From Leptospira paudalimensis (GTDB lineage Bacteria; Spirochaetota; Leptospiria; Leptospirales; Leptospiraceae), in the NCBI RefSeq assembly GCF_026151345.1, contig NZ_JAMQPR010000001.1, positions 781,231 to 845,230 of the forward strand: DNA of 64,000 bases, read 5' to 3'. The notes under the pieces are model-generated. The model made no database searches and was not told the DNA's origin. It was given only the letters and a program-made list of their open reading frames with translations. This document shows, in pieces, positions 42,754 through 53,535 of this stretch. Position 1 is the stretch's first letter. Every line of letters starts with the position of its first letter. The position numbers were made by a program, and so were the translations under genes.

Positions 42754-45000
42754 ATGGAAACACTCTTTCAAAACGGATCTAAGTTTAATCTCATTTTAGG
42801 ATCAGACATCCTAAGCCCATATTTTTACCTCATCCTCATCGCATCAGTTTACTTAAGCATTCGATTGGGATTCCCTCAGATCCGATTCCTCTTTTTATCC
42901 CTCAAAATTCTAACGGGAAACATGGATTTTAAAGGGTCCAAAGGGCAACTTGTTCATTCCCAAGCTTTTTTTGCCGGGATAGGTTCCTCATTACTTGCAG
43001 GTTCTGTCATTGGAACTGCTCTTGCCATCGCTTACGGCGGGATTGGTGTTCTTTTTTGGATTTGGGTCATGAGCCTTTTTGTGATGCCTATACGTTTTGT
43101 TTCGTCCACCTTGGCAGTTAAATTTCGAAACCAACTTCCGAGTGGCCGTTATCTGTCTGGACCCATGTACTTCATCGAAAAAGCCCTTCGTGCGAAGTGG
43201 CTCGCGGTTGCCTTTTCCTTGGCAAGTCTTGTGACAGTATTGGTGTTTGGGGGAATATTTCCTTTTGTTGGACTCACTTACTTAACAAAAGAAGGCCTTA
43301 GTTTATCAGGATTGTCTGGTCCCATTTCTCTTTCTGTCATTTTATTATTCATAGTAATTGGTGGTGTTAGGCGAGTTGGGAAAGCAGCAAGTGTCCTTGC
43401 ACCAATTGGAATTTTGTTATTTTTATTTGGCTACATTTCCCTCTTTTCCAATGGGATGATTTCCTTTATCGGGTTTTTGTCAGATGTTACCAAAGAAGCA
43501 TTTTCAATTAAAGCCTTACAAGGTGGAGGAGCATTTGGCGTATTAAGGGCTCTTTCTGTTTCATTAAGCACTTTCTTTTTATCAACAGAAACTGCTGTTG
43601 GAAAGTCATCTGGGATTGCTGGAGTAGTTCGAACTGACTATGCCGCAAAACAAGGATTAGTGAGTATGCTCGCATCCTTCTTCGAAGGTTTTATTATGGC
43701 GACCATGGTTGGGTATGTTTTGTACTCTTATGGGGCAGTAAACCTCGAAACAATTTTAATGTTCCCTGGTCGAATTCTGGAACAAAAGGATTCTCTTCCC
43801 GCTATCTTGTTTGTAGTATCCTTTTTGTGTTTTGGGATTTTGAGTTTGGCTGGTTGGTTTTACAGTGGTGAACAGAACGCCTTCTATGTGTTTGGTGAGA
43901 AATTTGCTAACTTTTTTAGAATGTTATTTATTGGGTCAACACTTGGTTTTGCTTATTTATATGTAAAGTTTGGAGTAGATGTTTTATCCTTTGTGATGCA
44001 TTGGGGGTATGTGGCGGCTGTCATCACAAGTGTTCCACTGCTAGTGTCTCTCATGTTACTTGGTAAATCTGCTAACTTAGAACTCAAAAAATACCTCTCC
44101 GAATCAGGAGCAAGGTATGAAATTTTCAAAGATATTTATTTACTCTTTTTAACCTTACTTCCTAAAAACTTGATCTCCAAAATTTTTGGGTATTTTTCAA
44201 CTCTCAAACTGCCTAGATTTATGATGATCCCGATCCTAAAGGCATTTGCAAAAGCCTATAAGATCAATTTAAGTGAAGCGGAACTTGAGATCAAAGAATA
44301 TGCTTCTCTCAATCAGTTTTTCACTCGTGCCCTTCGTGCCGAAGCCCGTATCATCGACTCTGCCTCGAATGCTGTTGTTTCCCCAACAGATTCTAAAATC
44401 ACAAGTTTCGGAAATATCAACCAGTCCACCATCATCCAAGCAAAAGGAATTGATTATTCCGTAAAAGAATTGTTAGGTTCTGAAAAGTTTTACCCACATT
44501 TTACGAACGGTAAATACATCACCTTTTATCTTTCCCCACAAGATTACCATAGGATCCACAGCCCATTTGCGGGGCAAATTTTAGGATACTATTATGAACC
44601 TGGAAAGTTATTCCCAGTAAACGACCTCGCTGTTCTCAATATCCGCGGCCTTTTCCCGAAAAATGAAAGGTTAATCACCTTCTTACAAACTGAATATGGG
44701 AAAATTGCCGTGATCAAAGTAGGGGCATCCAATGTGGGTAAAATCCGTGTGACTTACGACAATAAAATTGTAACCAACAATTGGATCCGTTTTGCCAAAG
44801 AACACCACTACAAAGACGTTTCGATCATGATTGAGAAAGGATCTGAGATGGGTCGTTTTGAAATGGGTTCCACCGTGATCTTGGTGTTCGAAAACGATAC
44901 GATTGATTTGACAAACATCCAACTCGGAGATAAAATCCAATACGGAACCACGGTTGGGCATTTTAAATCCAAAAAAACAAGTCTGCCGGTCAAATTCTAA
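42754..45000 (+). CDS. psd: Na+/amino-acid symporter fused to phosphatidylserine decarboxylase
   Basis: A 748-residue fusion. Residues about 20-450 form a membrane domain of the AGCS (sodium:alanine symporter) family, with [19 protein letters not shown] and an AETAVGKS-like [11 protein letters not shown] motif. Residues about 470-748 form phosphatidylserine decarboxylase, which makes phosphatidylethanolamine. Its parts are SPTDSKI (Asp546), [11 protein letters not shown] (His599 and His602) and the MGST self-cleavage site at Gly705-Ser706, where the pyruvoyl group would arise. The reading frame is continuous with no stop or frameshift between the parts. A GAGGAAG site precedes the ATG. Transport of serine or a related amino acid is a guess. 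Confidence 0.85.
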   Translation: METLFQNGSKFNLILGSDILSPYFYLILIASVYLSIRLGFPQIRFLFLSLKILTGNMDFKGSKGQLVHSQAFFAGIGSSLLAGSVIGTALAIAYGGIGVLFWIWVMSLFVMPIRFVSSTLAVKFRNQLPSGRYLSGPMYFIEKALRAKWLAVAFSLASLVTVLVFGGIFPFVGLTYLTKEGLSLSGLSGPISLSVILLFIVIGGVRRVGKAASVLAPIGILLFLFGYISLFSNGMISFIGFLSDVTKEAFSIKALQGGGAFGVLRALSVSLSTFFLSTETAVGKSSGIAGVVRTDYAAKQGLVSMLASFFEGFIMATMVGYVLYSYGAVNLETILMFPGRILEQKDSLPAILFVVSFLCFGILSLAGWFYSGEQNAFYVFGEKFANFFRMLFIGSTLGFAYLYVKFGVDVLSFVMHWGYVAAVITSVPLLVSLMLLGKSANLELKKYLSESGARYEIFKDIYLLFLTLLPKNLISKIFGYFSTLKLPRFMMIPILKAFAKAYKINLSEAELEIKEYASLNQFFTRALRAEARIIDSASNAVVSPTDSKITSFGNINQSTIIQAKGIDYSVKELLGSEKFYPHFTNGKYITFYLSPQDYHRIHSPFAGQILGYYYEPGKLFPVNDLAVLNIRGLFPKNERLITFLQTEYGKIAVIKVGASNVGKIRVTYDNKIVTNNWIRFAKEHHYKDVSIMIEKGSEMGRFEMGSTVILVFENDTIDLTNIQLGDKIQYGTTVGHFKSKKTSLPVKF

Positions 45001-45001
45001 G

Positions 45002-45322
45002 ATGAATTCACAACTTGCTACCTTCCCAAAAGAAATTTCTTTCGACGATGACTACCTGTATATCGATTGGAAAGACGGTCATGGAAGCAAATACTCGCTG
45101 TTAGACCTTCGTAAAAAATGTCCCTGTGCGACATGTAGGGGAGGTCATGGTGGGAAAGTGGGACAAGCAACTGGTCACATAGACTCGATCAAACTCATCT
45201 CCTGGACCAAAGTGGGTAGGTATGCGATTTCCATTGTCTGGAGTGACTACCACAATACGGGAATTTATTCTTATGACCATTTACGGGCCTACGCTGAGGG
45301 AAATTCCGGCGCCTTTGACTGA
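45002..45322 (+). CDS. DUF971 domain protein
   Basis: A 106-residue protein with the DUF971 pattern: DDYLYIDWKDGHGSKYSLLDLRKKCPCATCRGG (shown here only as a region, residues about 16-48), then HIDSIKLISWTKVGRYAI and WSDYHNTGIYSYDHLR. The domain is also found in gamma-butyrobetaine hydroxylase N-termini and in iron-sulfur-related proteins. The CPCATC motif may bind a metal. It starts 2 bases after the psd stop, so it is co-transcribed with the fusion gene. Its function is unknown. Confidence 0.85.
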   Translation: MNSQLATFPKEISFDDDYLYIDWKDGHGSKYSLLDLRKKCPCATCRGGHGGKVGQATGHIDSIKLISWTKVGRYAISIVWSDYHNTGIYSYDHLRAYAEGNSGAFD

Positions 45323-45333
45323 GGTTTGGTTAC

Positions 45334-45369
45334 TTTTTGTCAATTCGGAAAAAAACTGAGTGACAAAAA
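45334..45369. promoter_or_regulatory. inverted repeat upstream of the flagellar operon
   Basis: TTTTTGTCA (45334-45342) and TGACAAAAA (45361-45369) are a perfect 9-bp inverted repeat with an 18-base spacer, 50 bases before fliY. A CATATTAT -10-like element follows at about 45374-45381. It may be an operator, or a bidirectional terminator of the DUF971 gene. No clear sigma-28 promoter is visible. Confidence 0.45.
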
Positions 45370-45418
45370 CATTCATATTATGTCTCATTATCCTAAGTTT
45401 TTCCGGAGATAAAAGGGC

Positions 45419-46489
45419 ATGGGTGAAGGTTCACTCTCACAAGACGAGATAGACGCATTACTACAAGGTGCGGATGATACATTCGACCTCTCTTCCTTAA
45501 GTGGCGCATCCAGTTCGTCATCGGACAACCTATCTCCTATTGACCGCGACATTATTTCTGATGTGATCGGCTCTGCATTCCAGGTGGCGGGGAACACACT
45601 TGGCACGATCTTGGCAAAAAACACTCGTTTTATGAACCCTGCCACCGAATCGAGCTCCTCTGCTGACATCCAAAAAGAGTTGGGCTCTAAGTCGGTAAGT
45701 TTATATTCTACAATTAGCGGTAGTTTGGCGGGGCGAGTTTGTCTTGTCATGGCTCAAGAAAATGCCGCCAAAATTGCAGGTGTGATGATGGGAGGAATGG
45801 CTCCTCCTGGTCAACTTGATAACGCACAACTCCAAACACTAAAAGACTCACTTGCTCCGATCCTTGGTACTGTTACAGCTCAAATTGGGATGAAACTTGG
45901 CGGAACCATGTCTGGTAGTCCACCTGAGATTTCATTAGTAAATTCGGGGCGTGATTTACAACTTCCAGATGACAGTAGTTTGGTGAAAACTTCACTTAGT
46001 TTAAACATCGATGGTGTTGGTTCTTTTAAAGTATACTATGTCATTGCATTATCTATGGCAAACTCCATCCTTGATATCCAAAAGGGTGGTGGCCAAAAAC
46101 AACAACAACAGTCTGGTGGCATGAATGTCAATATGCAACCAAACATGGGAATGGGTGGTGGACAGAGTTCAGTTGGCATTAAGGGTGTGAATTTCCCTTC
46201 TCTTGCTACCGCAGGTGGTGGACCAGGACAAACCAATCTCAACCTTCTCATGGATGTACAAATGGCTCTTACCGTGGAACTCGGTAGAACCAAAATGTAC
46301 ATCAAAGACATTTTGGGATTAGGGGAAGGTTCCATCATCGAACTAGATAAGTTAGCTGGTGAGCCTGTGGATTTACTTGTGAACGGCAAACTCATCGCCA
46401 AAGGTGAGGTTGTGGTGATTGACGAAAACTTTGGTGTTCGTGTTACAGATATCGTTAGTCCTACCGACAGACTCAAAGGCGAAAAATGA
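45419..46489 (+). CDS. fliY: flagellar motor switch protein FliY/FliN
   Basis: A 356-residue C-ring protein that helps set rotation direction. It begins with the short motif LSQDEIDALLQGA, typical of FliM/FliY N-termini that bind CheY, then a CheC-like middle (about 45-215), a flexible Gln/Gly/Met-rich linker (about 220-260), and a C-terminal FliN/SpoA domain (about 275-350, MDVQMALTVELGRTKM to VRVTDIVSP). The length is that of spirochaete FliY rather than the short FliN. The next gene overlaps its stop (ATGA). It is the first gene of the export-apparatus set. Confidence 0.92.
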   Translation: MGEGSLSQDEIDALLQGADDTFDLSSLSGASSSSSDNLSPIDRDIISDVIGSAFQVAGNTLGTILAKNTRFMNPATESSSSADIQKELGSKSVSLYSTISGSLAGRVCLVMAQENAAKIAGVMMGGMAPPGQLDNAQLQTLKDSLAPILGTVTAQIGMKLGGTMSGSPPEISLVNSGRDLQLPDDSSLVKTSLSLNIDGVGSFKVYYVIALSMANSILDIQKGGGQKQQQQSGGMNVNMQPNMGMGGGQSSVGIKGVNFPSLATAGGGPGQTNLNLLMDVQMALTVELGRTKMYIKDILGLGEGSIIELDKLAGEPVDLLVNGKLIAKGEVVVIDENFGVRVTDIVSPTDRLKGEK

Positions 46490-47316
46490 TCCAAATAGAA
46501 AGGAAAAAGAAAAAACGAAGTGGGAAAGTTATGTACTTTTCTATACTCTTACTTTTTTCTTTTTTTCCATTATTTTCCCAAACTACAGAAACCAAAGAAC
46601 TCGATCAAATTTTACGCCAAGAACTAGGTGAATCCAAAACCAAACCGAATGCCTCTGAGGGAAGTTCGAATGGAAATTCAGGTTCTAATTTAGACTCTAA
46701 CAACCAATCCAACGGGAAACAAGGGAATGGATTCAGTCCTTCGACAAACACAAATCAGTCGCCAGAAGGGAATAAACAAGAAGAACCCAATTTAATCCAA
46801 GAACGTTATAATGAAAACCAAGATGATTCCCCTTCCGCTACTTGGATTTTAGTTAAGATTTTATTTGTACTCGCGATCCTAGTCGGTGCTGGTTATTATT
46901 TGGTTTTGCAAATGCAAAAATCCAAATCGGCAAAATACCCTGTGAAAGGGTTTATGAAAGTACTTTCAAGTTTGCCTTTGTCTGCAACTCAATCAGTGCA
47001 AATCATCGAAGTAGGTGGCCGTACTCTCGTGTTAGGTGTTGCTGATGGATCAGTGAGTTTACTCACAGAAGTCACAGCACCGGAGGAAAAAAACCAAATC
47101 CAAAAAATGAAAGAAGAAGCGGATCCTTATGTTCCCAACTTTTTGGAAACAGTGCTTGAAAGTTTGCAATCCAAAGCACAAAGGAAAATCCGAATCAATC
47201 CAAACCAAATGGAAGGTTTGGAAATGGATGGTGCAGCCGAAATCCAACGAAAGGCAAAAGAAGGTTTGGAACGCCTTCGCAAACACCGTAAACTTTTGGA
47301 GGGAGGAGAGGCATGA
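46486..47316 (+). CDS. fliO: flagellar biosynthesis protein FliO/FliZ
   Basis: A 276-residue protein with an N-terminal hydrophobic signal (about 17-32), a Ser/Asn-rich linker (about 40-110), one membrane helix (about 118-140, [18 protein letters not shown]) and a cytoplasmic SpoVAA-like FliO domain containing [21 protein letters not shown]. The linker is long compared with other FliO proteins. I keep the ATG at 46486 because of the ATGA overlap with fliY; an ATG at 46531 would begin just before the signal. It assists assembly of the FliP ring. Confidence 0.85.
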   Translation: MIQIERKKKKRSGKVMYFSILLLFSFFPLFSQTTETKELDQILRQELGESKTKPNASEGSSNGNSGSNLDSNNQSNGKQGNGFSPSTNTNQSPEGNKQEEPNLIQERYNENQDDSPSATWILVKILFVLAILVGAGYYLVLQMQKSKSAKYPVKGFMKVLSSLPLSATQSVQIIEVGGRTLVLGVADGSVSLLTEVTAPEEKNQIQKMKEEADPYVPNFLETVLESLQSKAQRKIRINPNQMEGLEMDGAAEIQRKAKEGLERLRKHRKLLEGGEA

Positions 47317-48122
47317 AACTTCGTTTTTTTTCCTTCTTAAAGAGACATAAATCCATTATTTTTCTCATTAGTATTTTGTTTCTGATTTCTGCGAGTGGGT
47401 TTGCGGGACTTTTTGCCCAAGACAAAGGATCAAGGATTCCGATTCCGAATTTATCATTTAACGTAAATGAGGCGAGGGGACCAAAAGAAACCAGTTTGTC
47501 GCTGATGATTCTGTTTCTTGTTACAATCCTTTCTCTTGCACCAGCGATTGTGATGAGTGTGACCTCGTTTACAAAAGTTGTGATTGTTTTTGATTTTGTG
47601 AGGAGGGCACTCTCTTTGCAAAACCTTCCACCTAACCAGGTGATGATGGGTCTTGCCTTGTTTGTTACATTTTTTATCATGGCGCCTACCATTGGGAAGG
47701 TGAATGAGGAAGCACTGCAACCTTACTTAAACGGAAAAATTGATCAGTCAGCATTTATGGAAGGGTCCATGAAACACTTACGACAATTTATGATCAGGCA
47801 ACTCGGAAAAGATGGAACCAAAGATGTAGCTCTATTTTTAAAAATCGGCAAAGTACAAAATGTGAAATCCTTTGAAGATGTACCATCTTATGTGCTCGTT
47901 CCAGCGTTTATGCTGAGTGAAATCAAAAAAGCATTTATCATTGGGATTTATATCTTCATCCCATTTATCGTCATCGATCTCATTGTGGCTTCGGCACTAC
48001 TTGCTATGGGTTTTATGATGTTACCTCCTGTCATGATTTCCCTACCTTTAAAACTCATTCTTTTTATCTTAATTGATGGATGGAACTTACTCGTACTAGA
48101 ACTCGTAAGGAGTTATAAATGA
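47313..48122 (+). CDS. fliP: flagellar export gate protein FliP
   Basis: A 269-residue integral inner-membrane component of the type III export gate. It has a signal-like N-terminus (about 1-35), then the family stretch [32 protein letters not shown] (residues about 68-99, described as a region), [19 protein letters not shown], and the C-terminal [21 protein letters not shown]. The start overlaps fliO (ATGA) after a GAGGAGAGG site. FliQ follows by ATGA overlap. All features are usual for the family. Confidence 0.95.
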   Translation: MKLRFFSFLKRHKSIIFLISILFLISASGFAGLFAQDKGSRIPIPNLSFNVNEARGPKETSLSLMILFLVTILSLAPAIVMSVTSFTKVVIVFDFVRRALSLQNLPPNQVMMGLALFVTFFIMAPTIGKVNEEALQPYLNGKIDQSAFMEGSMKHLRQFMIRQLGKDGTKDVALFLKIGKVQNVKSFEDVPSYVLVPAFMLSEIKKAFIIGIYIFIPFIVIDLIVASALLAMGFMMLPPVMISLPLKLILFILIDGWNLLVLELVRSYK

Positions 48123-48382
48123 CAGAAGTAGATGTAGTCAACATGATGCGGGAAGCTTTTATTGTGACTTTGAAAATTTCAAGTCCTATCCTCATCACAG
48201 CTCTTGTGGTGGGACTCATTGTTGGGATTTTACAAACAACTACTTCCATCCAAGAACCTACGATTGCTTTTGTACCAAAACTTGTTTCGATTTTTGCTGT
48301 GATTGTCTTTTTTTCGGCCTGGATGGTACGTGTGATGACGGACTATACAAGGGAAATCTTTTTTATGATCGAAAAGATATGA
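48119..48382 (+). CDS. fliQ: flagellar export gate protein FliQ
   Basis: An 87-residue membrane protein with two helices (about 14-38 and 52-75). It contains [20 protein letters not shown] and [16 protein letters not shown], the typical FliQ signature. It overlaps fliP by ATGA and is followed by fliR after one base. It forms part of the FliPQR export gate. Confidence 0.95.
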   Translation: MTEVDVVNMMREAFIVTLKISSPILITALVVGLIVGILQTTTSIQEPTIAFVPKLVSIFAVIVFFSAWMVRVMTDYTREIFFMIEKI

Positions 48383-48383
48383 T

Positions 48384-49166
48384 ATGGAAGCATTCATTTT
48401 ACACTTTCAATCTTTTCTTTTTGTCTTAGTTCGACTACTTGGGCTTTTTCTTGTAGCTCCATTTTTTTCATCAGAATCGATTAACTTCTCTCTTCGAATG
48501 ATTTTTTCCTTTATGGTCTCACTGATCATATACCCTGTTGTGGCAAACTATATGCCACCTGTGCCAGGACATATGGTGAACTTTGGGATTATGATCATTT
48601 CGGAGATGCTCATCGGTGTCTTTATTGGGTTTCTCGTCTCACTCGTGTTTAGTGCCTTTCAGATGGCGGGTGAATTTTTTAATAACCAAATTGGATTTGG
48701 TTATACAGAAATCCTCGATCCTGTAACACAAAACTCACTGCCTGCCATTGGAACGATGAAAAACTTAATGGCGACTGCCTTATTCCTTGTGATAGGAGCT
48801 CATCGTTTCCTTATTGAAACCCTTGCCTATTCTTTTGAAAAAATTCGGATCATCTCTTTCACTGGAAAAGTGAATAGTGGATTGTATCGTTTGGTAGAAG
48901 ATGCAATCGGTGCTATGTTTGTCGTATCGTTTAAGATTGCACTTCCTGTTATGGGCATACTTTTTTTGGTCTCTCTTGCAGAAGGACTGATGGGAAAGGC
49001 AGCACAACAAATGAATGTGATGTCCATGTCGTTTCCCTTAAAAGTGTTTATAGGAACACTGACTCTCATTGCAACTCTTACGTTTATCGCAACACAAATG
49101 GTGCAAGGGATCCAAATCTCTATGGACAAAGCGAGTTTACTCGTTCGAGAGTGGCCAAGTTTATGA
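48384..49166 (+). CDS. fliR: flagellar export gate protein FliR
   Basis: A 260-residue membrane protein with about six helices. It contains FVLVRLLGLFLVAPFFSSESI at the start, EMLIGVFIGFLVSLVFSAFQMAGEFFNNQIGF-like central segment (about 73-104), and PVMGILFLVSLAEGLMGKAAQQMNVMSM-like region (about 184-211). These are regular FliR features. Its stop overlaps the preferred flhB start (ATGA at 49163). It completes the FliPQR gate. Confidence 0.94.
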   Translation: MEAFILHFQSFLFVLVRLLGLFLVAPFFSSESINFSLRMIFSFMVSLIIYPVVANYMPPVPGHMVNFGIMIISEMLIGVFIGFLVSLVFSAFQMAGEFFNNQIGFGYTEILDPVTQNSLPAIGTMKNLMATALFLVIGAHRFLIETLAYSFEKIRIISFTGKVNSGLYRLVEDAIGAMFVVSFKIALPVMGILFLVSLAEGLMGKAAQQMNVMSMSFPLKVFIGTLTLIATLTFIATQMVQGIQISMDKASLLVREWPSL

Positions 49167-50434
49167 AACCGAATTTTGGTATTTGGAATCATCTCTCTAC
49201 GATTCGTTCCATTTGGCATTCTTTCCAAAGAATGTTTTCTTCTATTTGGGATCGATTGCAAGAAATACTGTTTAGTTTTGTATCTCAAGATGACCAACTG
49301 GCACCTGTAAGTATTCCAAGTTTAACCTTTGTCACTGGTCCTTATGAAATCCAACTGCAATTGTTTGCTGCAGCGGATGAAGGAAGGACAGAACCTCCAA
49401 GTGAGAGAAGAAGGCGAGAAGAAAAGGAAAAAGGGAATGTTCCCAAATCCAATGAAGTAGCCTCCACCTTGGTTTTGTTAGGTGGGACTGGGGTCCTTTA
49501 TTTGCTTGGTGATACCTTCATTAAAAACACAGCAATCTTCATTAAAAAATACTTACCGATGGGAATGCACCATGAACGTTTTGGGGCAGAAGAATTTCGA
49601 GTGATTCTGTCGGGAGTTTCCAAAGATTTTTTTAACCTACTATGGCCAGTCCTTGCGATCACTCTCGTGTTTGCGATCGTGGGAAATGTGGTGCAAGTGG
49701 GATTTATGTTTTCACCAAGAGCCTTATCCTTTCGGTTTGATCGTATATCTCCCAATTTTAAACGAGTTTTGCCGAATCGCCAAACATTATTTAATTTAGT
49801 AAAGTCGCTCGCAAAAGTTGTGTTAATTGGTGTGGTTAGTTATATCCTGATTTCTGGAGATTTTCTAAAGGTTTTACTCACTGGGAATATGGGGATGATG
49901 CAAGCCATCTCACTAGTTACTTACTCTGGTTTTAAGATTATGATGGCGGTTGGTCTTTTATTACTTGGGATTGCCGTTGCCGATTTCTTTTTTCAAAAAT
50001 CAGAGTTTGAAGAATCCTTAAAACAAACTCCTTCGGAAGCCAAACGAGAGATGAAAGAAGATTCCGGGGACCCTGTGATGAAAAACCGCAGGATGCAACT
50101 CGCGCGCGATATGATGCAAGGGAATATGTTGCGAGAAGTTCCAAAAGCTGATGTGGTGATTACAAACCCAACTCATTATTCAGTCGCGTTATCTTATGAA
50201 ATGGGCAGAGATTCTGCACCCCGTGTGATCGCAAAAGGTGAAAACCGCCTAGCATTGGAAATACGAAGGATTGCACGCGAAAATGATGTGCCCATCGTTG
50301 AAAGTCCGAAACAAGCACGTCTTTTGTATGCACAAGTTGAAGTGGGGGAAGAAATCCCACAAGAATTCTTCCAGGCAGTGGTGCAAATCCTCATCACTCT
50401 TGAGAAGTTCAAAAAAAAAGTAGGAATGGCATAA
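49163..50434 (+). CDS. flhB: flagellar export switch protein FlhB, N-terminally extended
   Basis: A 423-residue protein that switches the export apparatus from rod/hook to filament substrates. The conserved body starts at [20 protein letters not shown] (about residue 73), followed by four membrane helices, and the self-cleaving NPTH site lies at 335-338. The first roughly 70 residues (rich in Trp and Phe, e.g. [17 protein letters not shown]) have no place in standard FlhB, which is about 355-380 residues. I prefer the ATG at 49163, which overlaps the fliR stop; a GTG four codons earlier is also open. flhA follows 4 bases later. Confidence 0.93.
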   Translation: MKPNFGIWNHLSTIRSIWHSFQRMFSSIWDRLQEILFSFVSQDDQLAPVSIPSLTFVTGPYEIQLQLFAAADEGRTEPPSERRRREEKEKGNVPKSNEVASTLVLLGGTGVLYLLGDTFIKNTAIFIKKYLPMGMHHERFGAEEFRVILSGVSKDFFNLLWPVLAITLVFAIVGNVVQVGFMFSPRALSFRFDRISPNFKRVLPNRQTLFNLVKSLAKVVLIGVVSYILISGDFLKVLLTGNMGMMQAISLVTYSGFKIMMAVGLLLLGIAVADFFFQKSEFEESLKQTPSEAKREMKEDSGDPVMKNRRMQLARDMMQGNMLREVPKADVVITNPTHYSVALSYEMGRDSAPRVIAKGENRLALEIRRIARENDVPIVESPKQARLLYAQVEVGEEIPQEFFQAVVQILITLEKFKKKVGMA

Positions 50435-50438
50435 CCAT

Positions 50439-52553
50439 ATGAACTTTAGAGATATTTTAAAACAGTCCGATGTTGTGTTAGGTGTGGGGACCTTGATGAT
50501 CCTTGGGATGTTAATTGTCCCACTCCCAGGATTTGTTTTGGATATCCTGATTGTTGTGAGTATAGGGCTTGGGCTCCTCATTCTCATGACAGCTTTATCG
50601 GTAACCGAACCGAGTGAGTTTTCGATTTTTCCAAGTTTACTGCTTATCACTACTCTCTTTCGTTTAGCACTCAACGTTTCGACAACTAGACAGATCCTTT
50701 CCAAAGGGCCTGCTATGAATTCGAGTGTGATCGAAGCATTTGGAACCTTTGTGGTAGGTGGAGAATCAGGTCTAGGAAAGTATGTAGTAGGTCTAATTAT
50801 CTTTATCATCCTTACCATTGTACAGGTGTTAGTTATCACGAAAGGTGCGACTCGGATCTCGGAAGTGGCAGCGAGGTTTACACTCGATGGATTACCACAA
50901 AAACAAATGTCCATTGATATGGAACTCAACAGTGGTGCTATCACGGAAGCGGAAGCAAAGGTAAAACGAAAAAAAGTCCAACGCGAAGTGGACTTTTATG
51001 GGGCCATGGATGGAGCATCCAAGTTCGTACAAGGGGATGTGAGAGCGGGGTTAATCATTACCGCCATCAACCTGATAGGTGGGATTCTCATTGGATCTAC
51101 AATTCGTGGGGAATCCTTTCTCGCATCGATTGAAACTTATGGGAAGTTTACAATAGGAGATGGACTTGTTTCCCAGATTCCAGGTCTACTTTCCACAACC
51201 GCAACTGGTATCATTGTCACAAGATCTAGTTCCGAAAAAAAACTAACCGTAGAGATCAAAGACCAACTTTTTGGGAATGCCAAAACTTTATATGTAGTTG
51301 CAGGTGCACTTGGGATGGCAAGTCTCATCCCTGGGCTTCCTTTTTTCTCACTTCTCTTTTTGTCTGGAGCCATTGGATACTTAGGGTATTCGATCGAACA
51401 AGTGGCGAAAGAAGAAATCAAAAAAATCGAAACGGTTTCGCAAGAAAAAGTCCAAGAGAAAAAACCAGAAAATTACATCAAAGAAATTTCTGTCGAAGCC
51501 ATACAGGTGGAACTTGGACGCGATTTACTTCCGTTAGTGGACGCATCTTCTGGTGGTCATTTGCTTGAACAAATTGCCAATACTCGTAAAAAATTTGCCA
51601 TTGATTTTGGACTTGTGATCCCTGCAATCCGGATCATTGATAATTTAGAGATCCCTCATGATAATTATAGCATTCGCATCAATGGTGTAGTGGTTGGACA
51701 AGCCGCTGTAAAAGCAGATAGGCTTATGGCGATGAATAATACATCTCGCAATTTGGAACCCATTGTTGGTGAACCTTTCACAGAACCTGCGTTTGGTTTA
51801 AAAGCCACTTGGATTGATCCAAATGATAAAATTGAAGTCGAAAACAAAGGATACTCGGTTGTTGATCCTTCCACTGTGATCATTACTCACTTAAAAGAAC
51901 TGATTTCCAATTATGCATCTCAACTTCTGGGAAGAGAAGAAGTGAAAGCACTTCTCGAACATTTGCGCCAAACCCATCCTACACTTGTGGGTGAATTGGA
52001 TTATGACAAACAAGGAAGACTTGGGATCATCCAACAAACTTTACAGAATCTTTTGGCAGAAGGATTGTCCATTAAGAACCTTCCTAAAATTATGGATGCG
52101 ATTGCCAACCACCTCCCTCGTACAAACAACCCGTTTGATTTGGCAGAACATGTAAGGCAAGCTCTCTCACGCCAAATCATCAATGATTTCCTTTCTCCAG
52201 ATGGGAAGTTACATGTGGTGACCATTGATCCAAGGATCATTGATCGTATGAACAAAAGTATCACACTCGATGAAACCGATGGTAGTAAACTCATCATCCT
52301 TCCTCATGATATTCGAGTGAGGATATTAGAATCGGTTTACAATGAATTACAAAAGGCATTGGATGAAAATCGATTTCTCATCTTTGTTGTTTCTAGGTAC
52401 TTACGACAAGCCTTTGCATTCTTTTTGACAAAGGAACTACCCCCAAGGAACTTTGCTGTAATTGCTTCTGAAGAAATCCATAGAGGGGTTCCGACAGAGA
52501 TTGCTTCGGTTCTAAGCCTTCCATCTAGAGAGGAACACCCACAAGAAGCATAG
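50439..52553 (+). CDS. flhA: flagellar export protein FlhA
   Basis: A 704-residue export-gate protein with about eight N-terminal helices (to about residue 325) and a large cytoplasmic domain that forms the nonameric ring docking chaperone-substrate pairs. It shows [17 protein letters not shown], the FHIPEP-like region around [11 protein letters not shown], and [19 protein letters not shown] in the cytoplasmic part. The length is normal. It ends the flagellar set; the next gene is dusA, not flhF as in some spirochaetes. Confidence 0.96.
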   Translation: MNFRDILKQSDVVLGVGTLMILGMLIVPLPGFVLDILIVVSIGLGLLILMTALSVTEPSEFSIFPSLLLITTLFRLALNVSTTRQILSKGPAMNSSVIEAFGTFVVGGESGLGKYVVGLIIFIILTIVQVLVITKGATRISEVAARFTLDGLPQKQMSIDMELNSGAITEAEAKVKRKKVQREVDFYGAMDGASKFVQGDVRAGLIITAINLIGGILIGSTIRGESFLASIETYGKFTIGDGLVSQIPGLLSTTATGIIVTRSSSEKKLTVEIKDQLFGNAKTLYVVAGALGMASLIPGLPFFSLLFLSGAIGYLGYSIEQVAKEEIKKIETVSQEKVQEKKPENYIKEISVEAIQVELGRDLLPLVDASSGGHLLEQIANTRKKFAIDFGLVIPAIRIIDNLEIPHDNYSIRINGVVVGQAAVKADRLMAMNNTSRNLEPIVGEPFTEPAFGLKATWIDPNDKIEVENKGYSVVDPSTVIITHLKELISNYASQLLGREEVKALLEHLRQTHPTLVGELDYDKQGRLGIIQQTLQNLLAEGLSIKNLPKIMDAIANHLPRTNNPFDLAEHVRQALSRQIINDFLSPDGKLHVVTIDPRIIDRMNKSITLDETDGSKLIILPHDIRVRILESVYNELQKALDENRFLIFVVSRYLRQAFAFFLTKELPPRNFAVIASEEIHRGVPTEIASVLSLPSREEHPQEA

Positions 52554-52563
52554 GAGAATCTTT

Positions 52564-53535
52564 TTGCCAAGTTCAGTTCCATCGTACCGCATTTCTGTTG
52601 CCCCGATGATGGACTGGACTGACAGACATTTCCGCTTTTTTATGCGGCTTATCTCCAAACATGCGTTACTCTATACGGAGATGGTGACAACAGGTGCCAT
52701 TCTCCGAGGAAAAGACAATCATCGGTATTTGGATTTTTCAAAAGAAGAACATCCCATAGCCTTACAGTTAGGTGGAGATTCACCGGTCGCACTTGCTGAA
52801 TGTGCAAAAATTGGGGAAGATTATGGGTATGATGAAATCAATTTGAATGTAGGTTGCCCATCAGACAGAGTACAAAGTGGAAGTTTTGGGGCATGCCTCA
52901 TGAAGGAACCGGACCTTGTCGCAGAGATGGTATCCGCTTGTAAGGCGAAGGTAAATATCCCTGTAACCGTCAAACATCGAATTGGTGTGAATGGGAAAGA
53001 ATCCTATGAAGATTTATACCATTTTGTTTCGAAAATCAATGAAGCGGGTGTGGACCATTGTATCGTACACGCAAGGATTGCTATCCTTGAGGGACTTTCT
53101 CCAAAGGAAAACCGGACGGTTCCACCGCTACGTTACGATGATGTATACCGACTAAAACAAGAATTTCCCGGTTTGCCCATTACCATCAATGGGGGCATCA
53201 AAACCCATGACGAAATAACAAAACACCTAACGAAAGTAGATGGTGTGATGATTGGGCGTGCGGCATATGATCATCCATTTTTATTTGCCGAAGTAGATTC
53301 TTTGTATTTTGGATCAAAAGAAAAACTCCAAACAAGAGAATCTGTTTTAGAATCCATGATTCCTTATGTACGATCTGTTCGTGAAAATGGCGGTAAAGTC
53401 CATCATGTACTTCGGCATATCTTAGGATTGTACCACGGGGAAAGAGGGGCTAGGGAATTTCGAAAGTATCTAACAGATCGTATGCATTTGGATACGGCCA
53501 CTGAGTCCATTTTAGAGTCTTATCTTACGCGTTAA
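52564..53535 (+). CDS. dusA: tRNA-dihydrouridine synthase
   Basis: A 323-residue FMN enzyme that reduces uridine to dihydrouridine in the tRNA D-loop. It has a TIM-barrel start [17 protein letters not shown], the active-site cysteine in [14 protein letters not shown] (near residue 98), and [15 protein letters not shown], all matching the DusA (U20/U20a) class rather than DusB or DusC. It starts with TTG at 52564 after an AGGAGAA site, and ends in the C-terminal helical domain [20 protein letters not shown]. It lies 10 bases after flhA, so it may be transcribed with the flagellar genes. Confidence 0.92.
   Translation: MPSSVPSYRISVAPMMDWTDRHFRFFMRLISKHALLYTEMVTTGAILRGKDNHRYLDFSKEEHPIALQLGGDSPVALAECAKIGEDYGYDEINLNVGCPSDRVQSGSFGACLMKEPDLVAEMVSACKAKVNIPVTVKHRIGVNGKESYEDLYHFVSKINEAGVDHCIVHARIAILEGLSPKENRTVPPLRYDDVYRLKQEFPGLPITINGGIKTHDEITKHLTKVDGVMIGRAAYDHPFLFAEVDSLYFGSKEKLQTRESVLESMIPYVRSVRENGGKVHHVLRHILGLYHGERGAREFRKYLTDRMHLDTATESILESYLTR

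Noticed and set aside
45419..52553. Virulence type III secretion system
   Set aside because: FliY, FliO and the order fliP-fliQ-fliR-flhB-flhA are flagellar, with no needle, secretin or effector gene.
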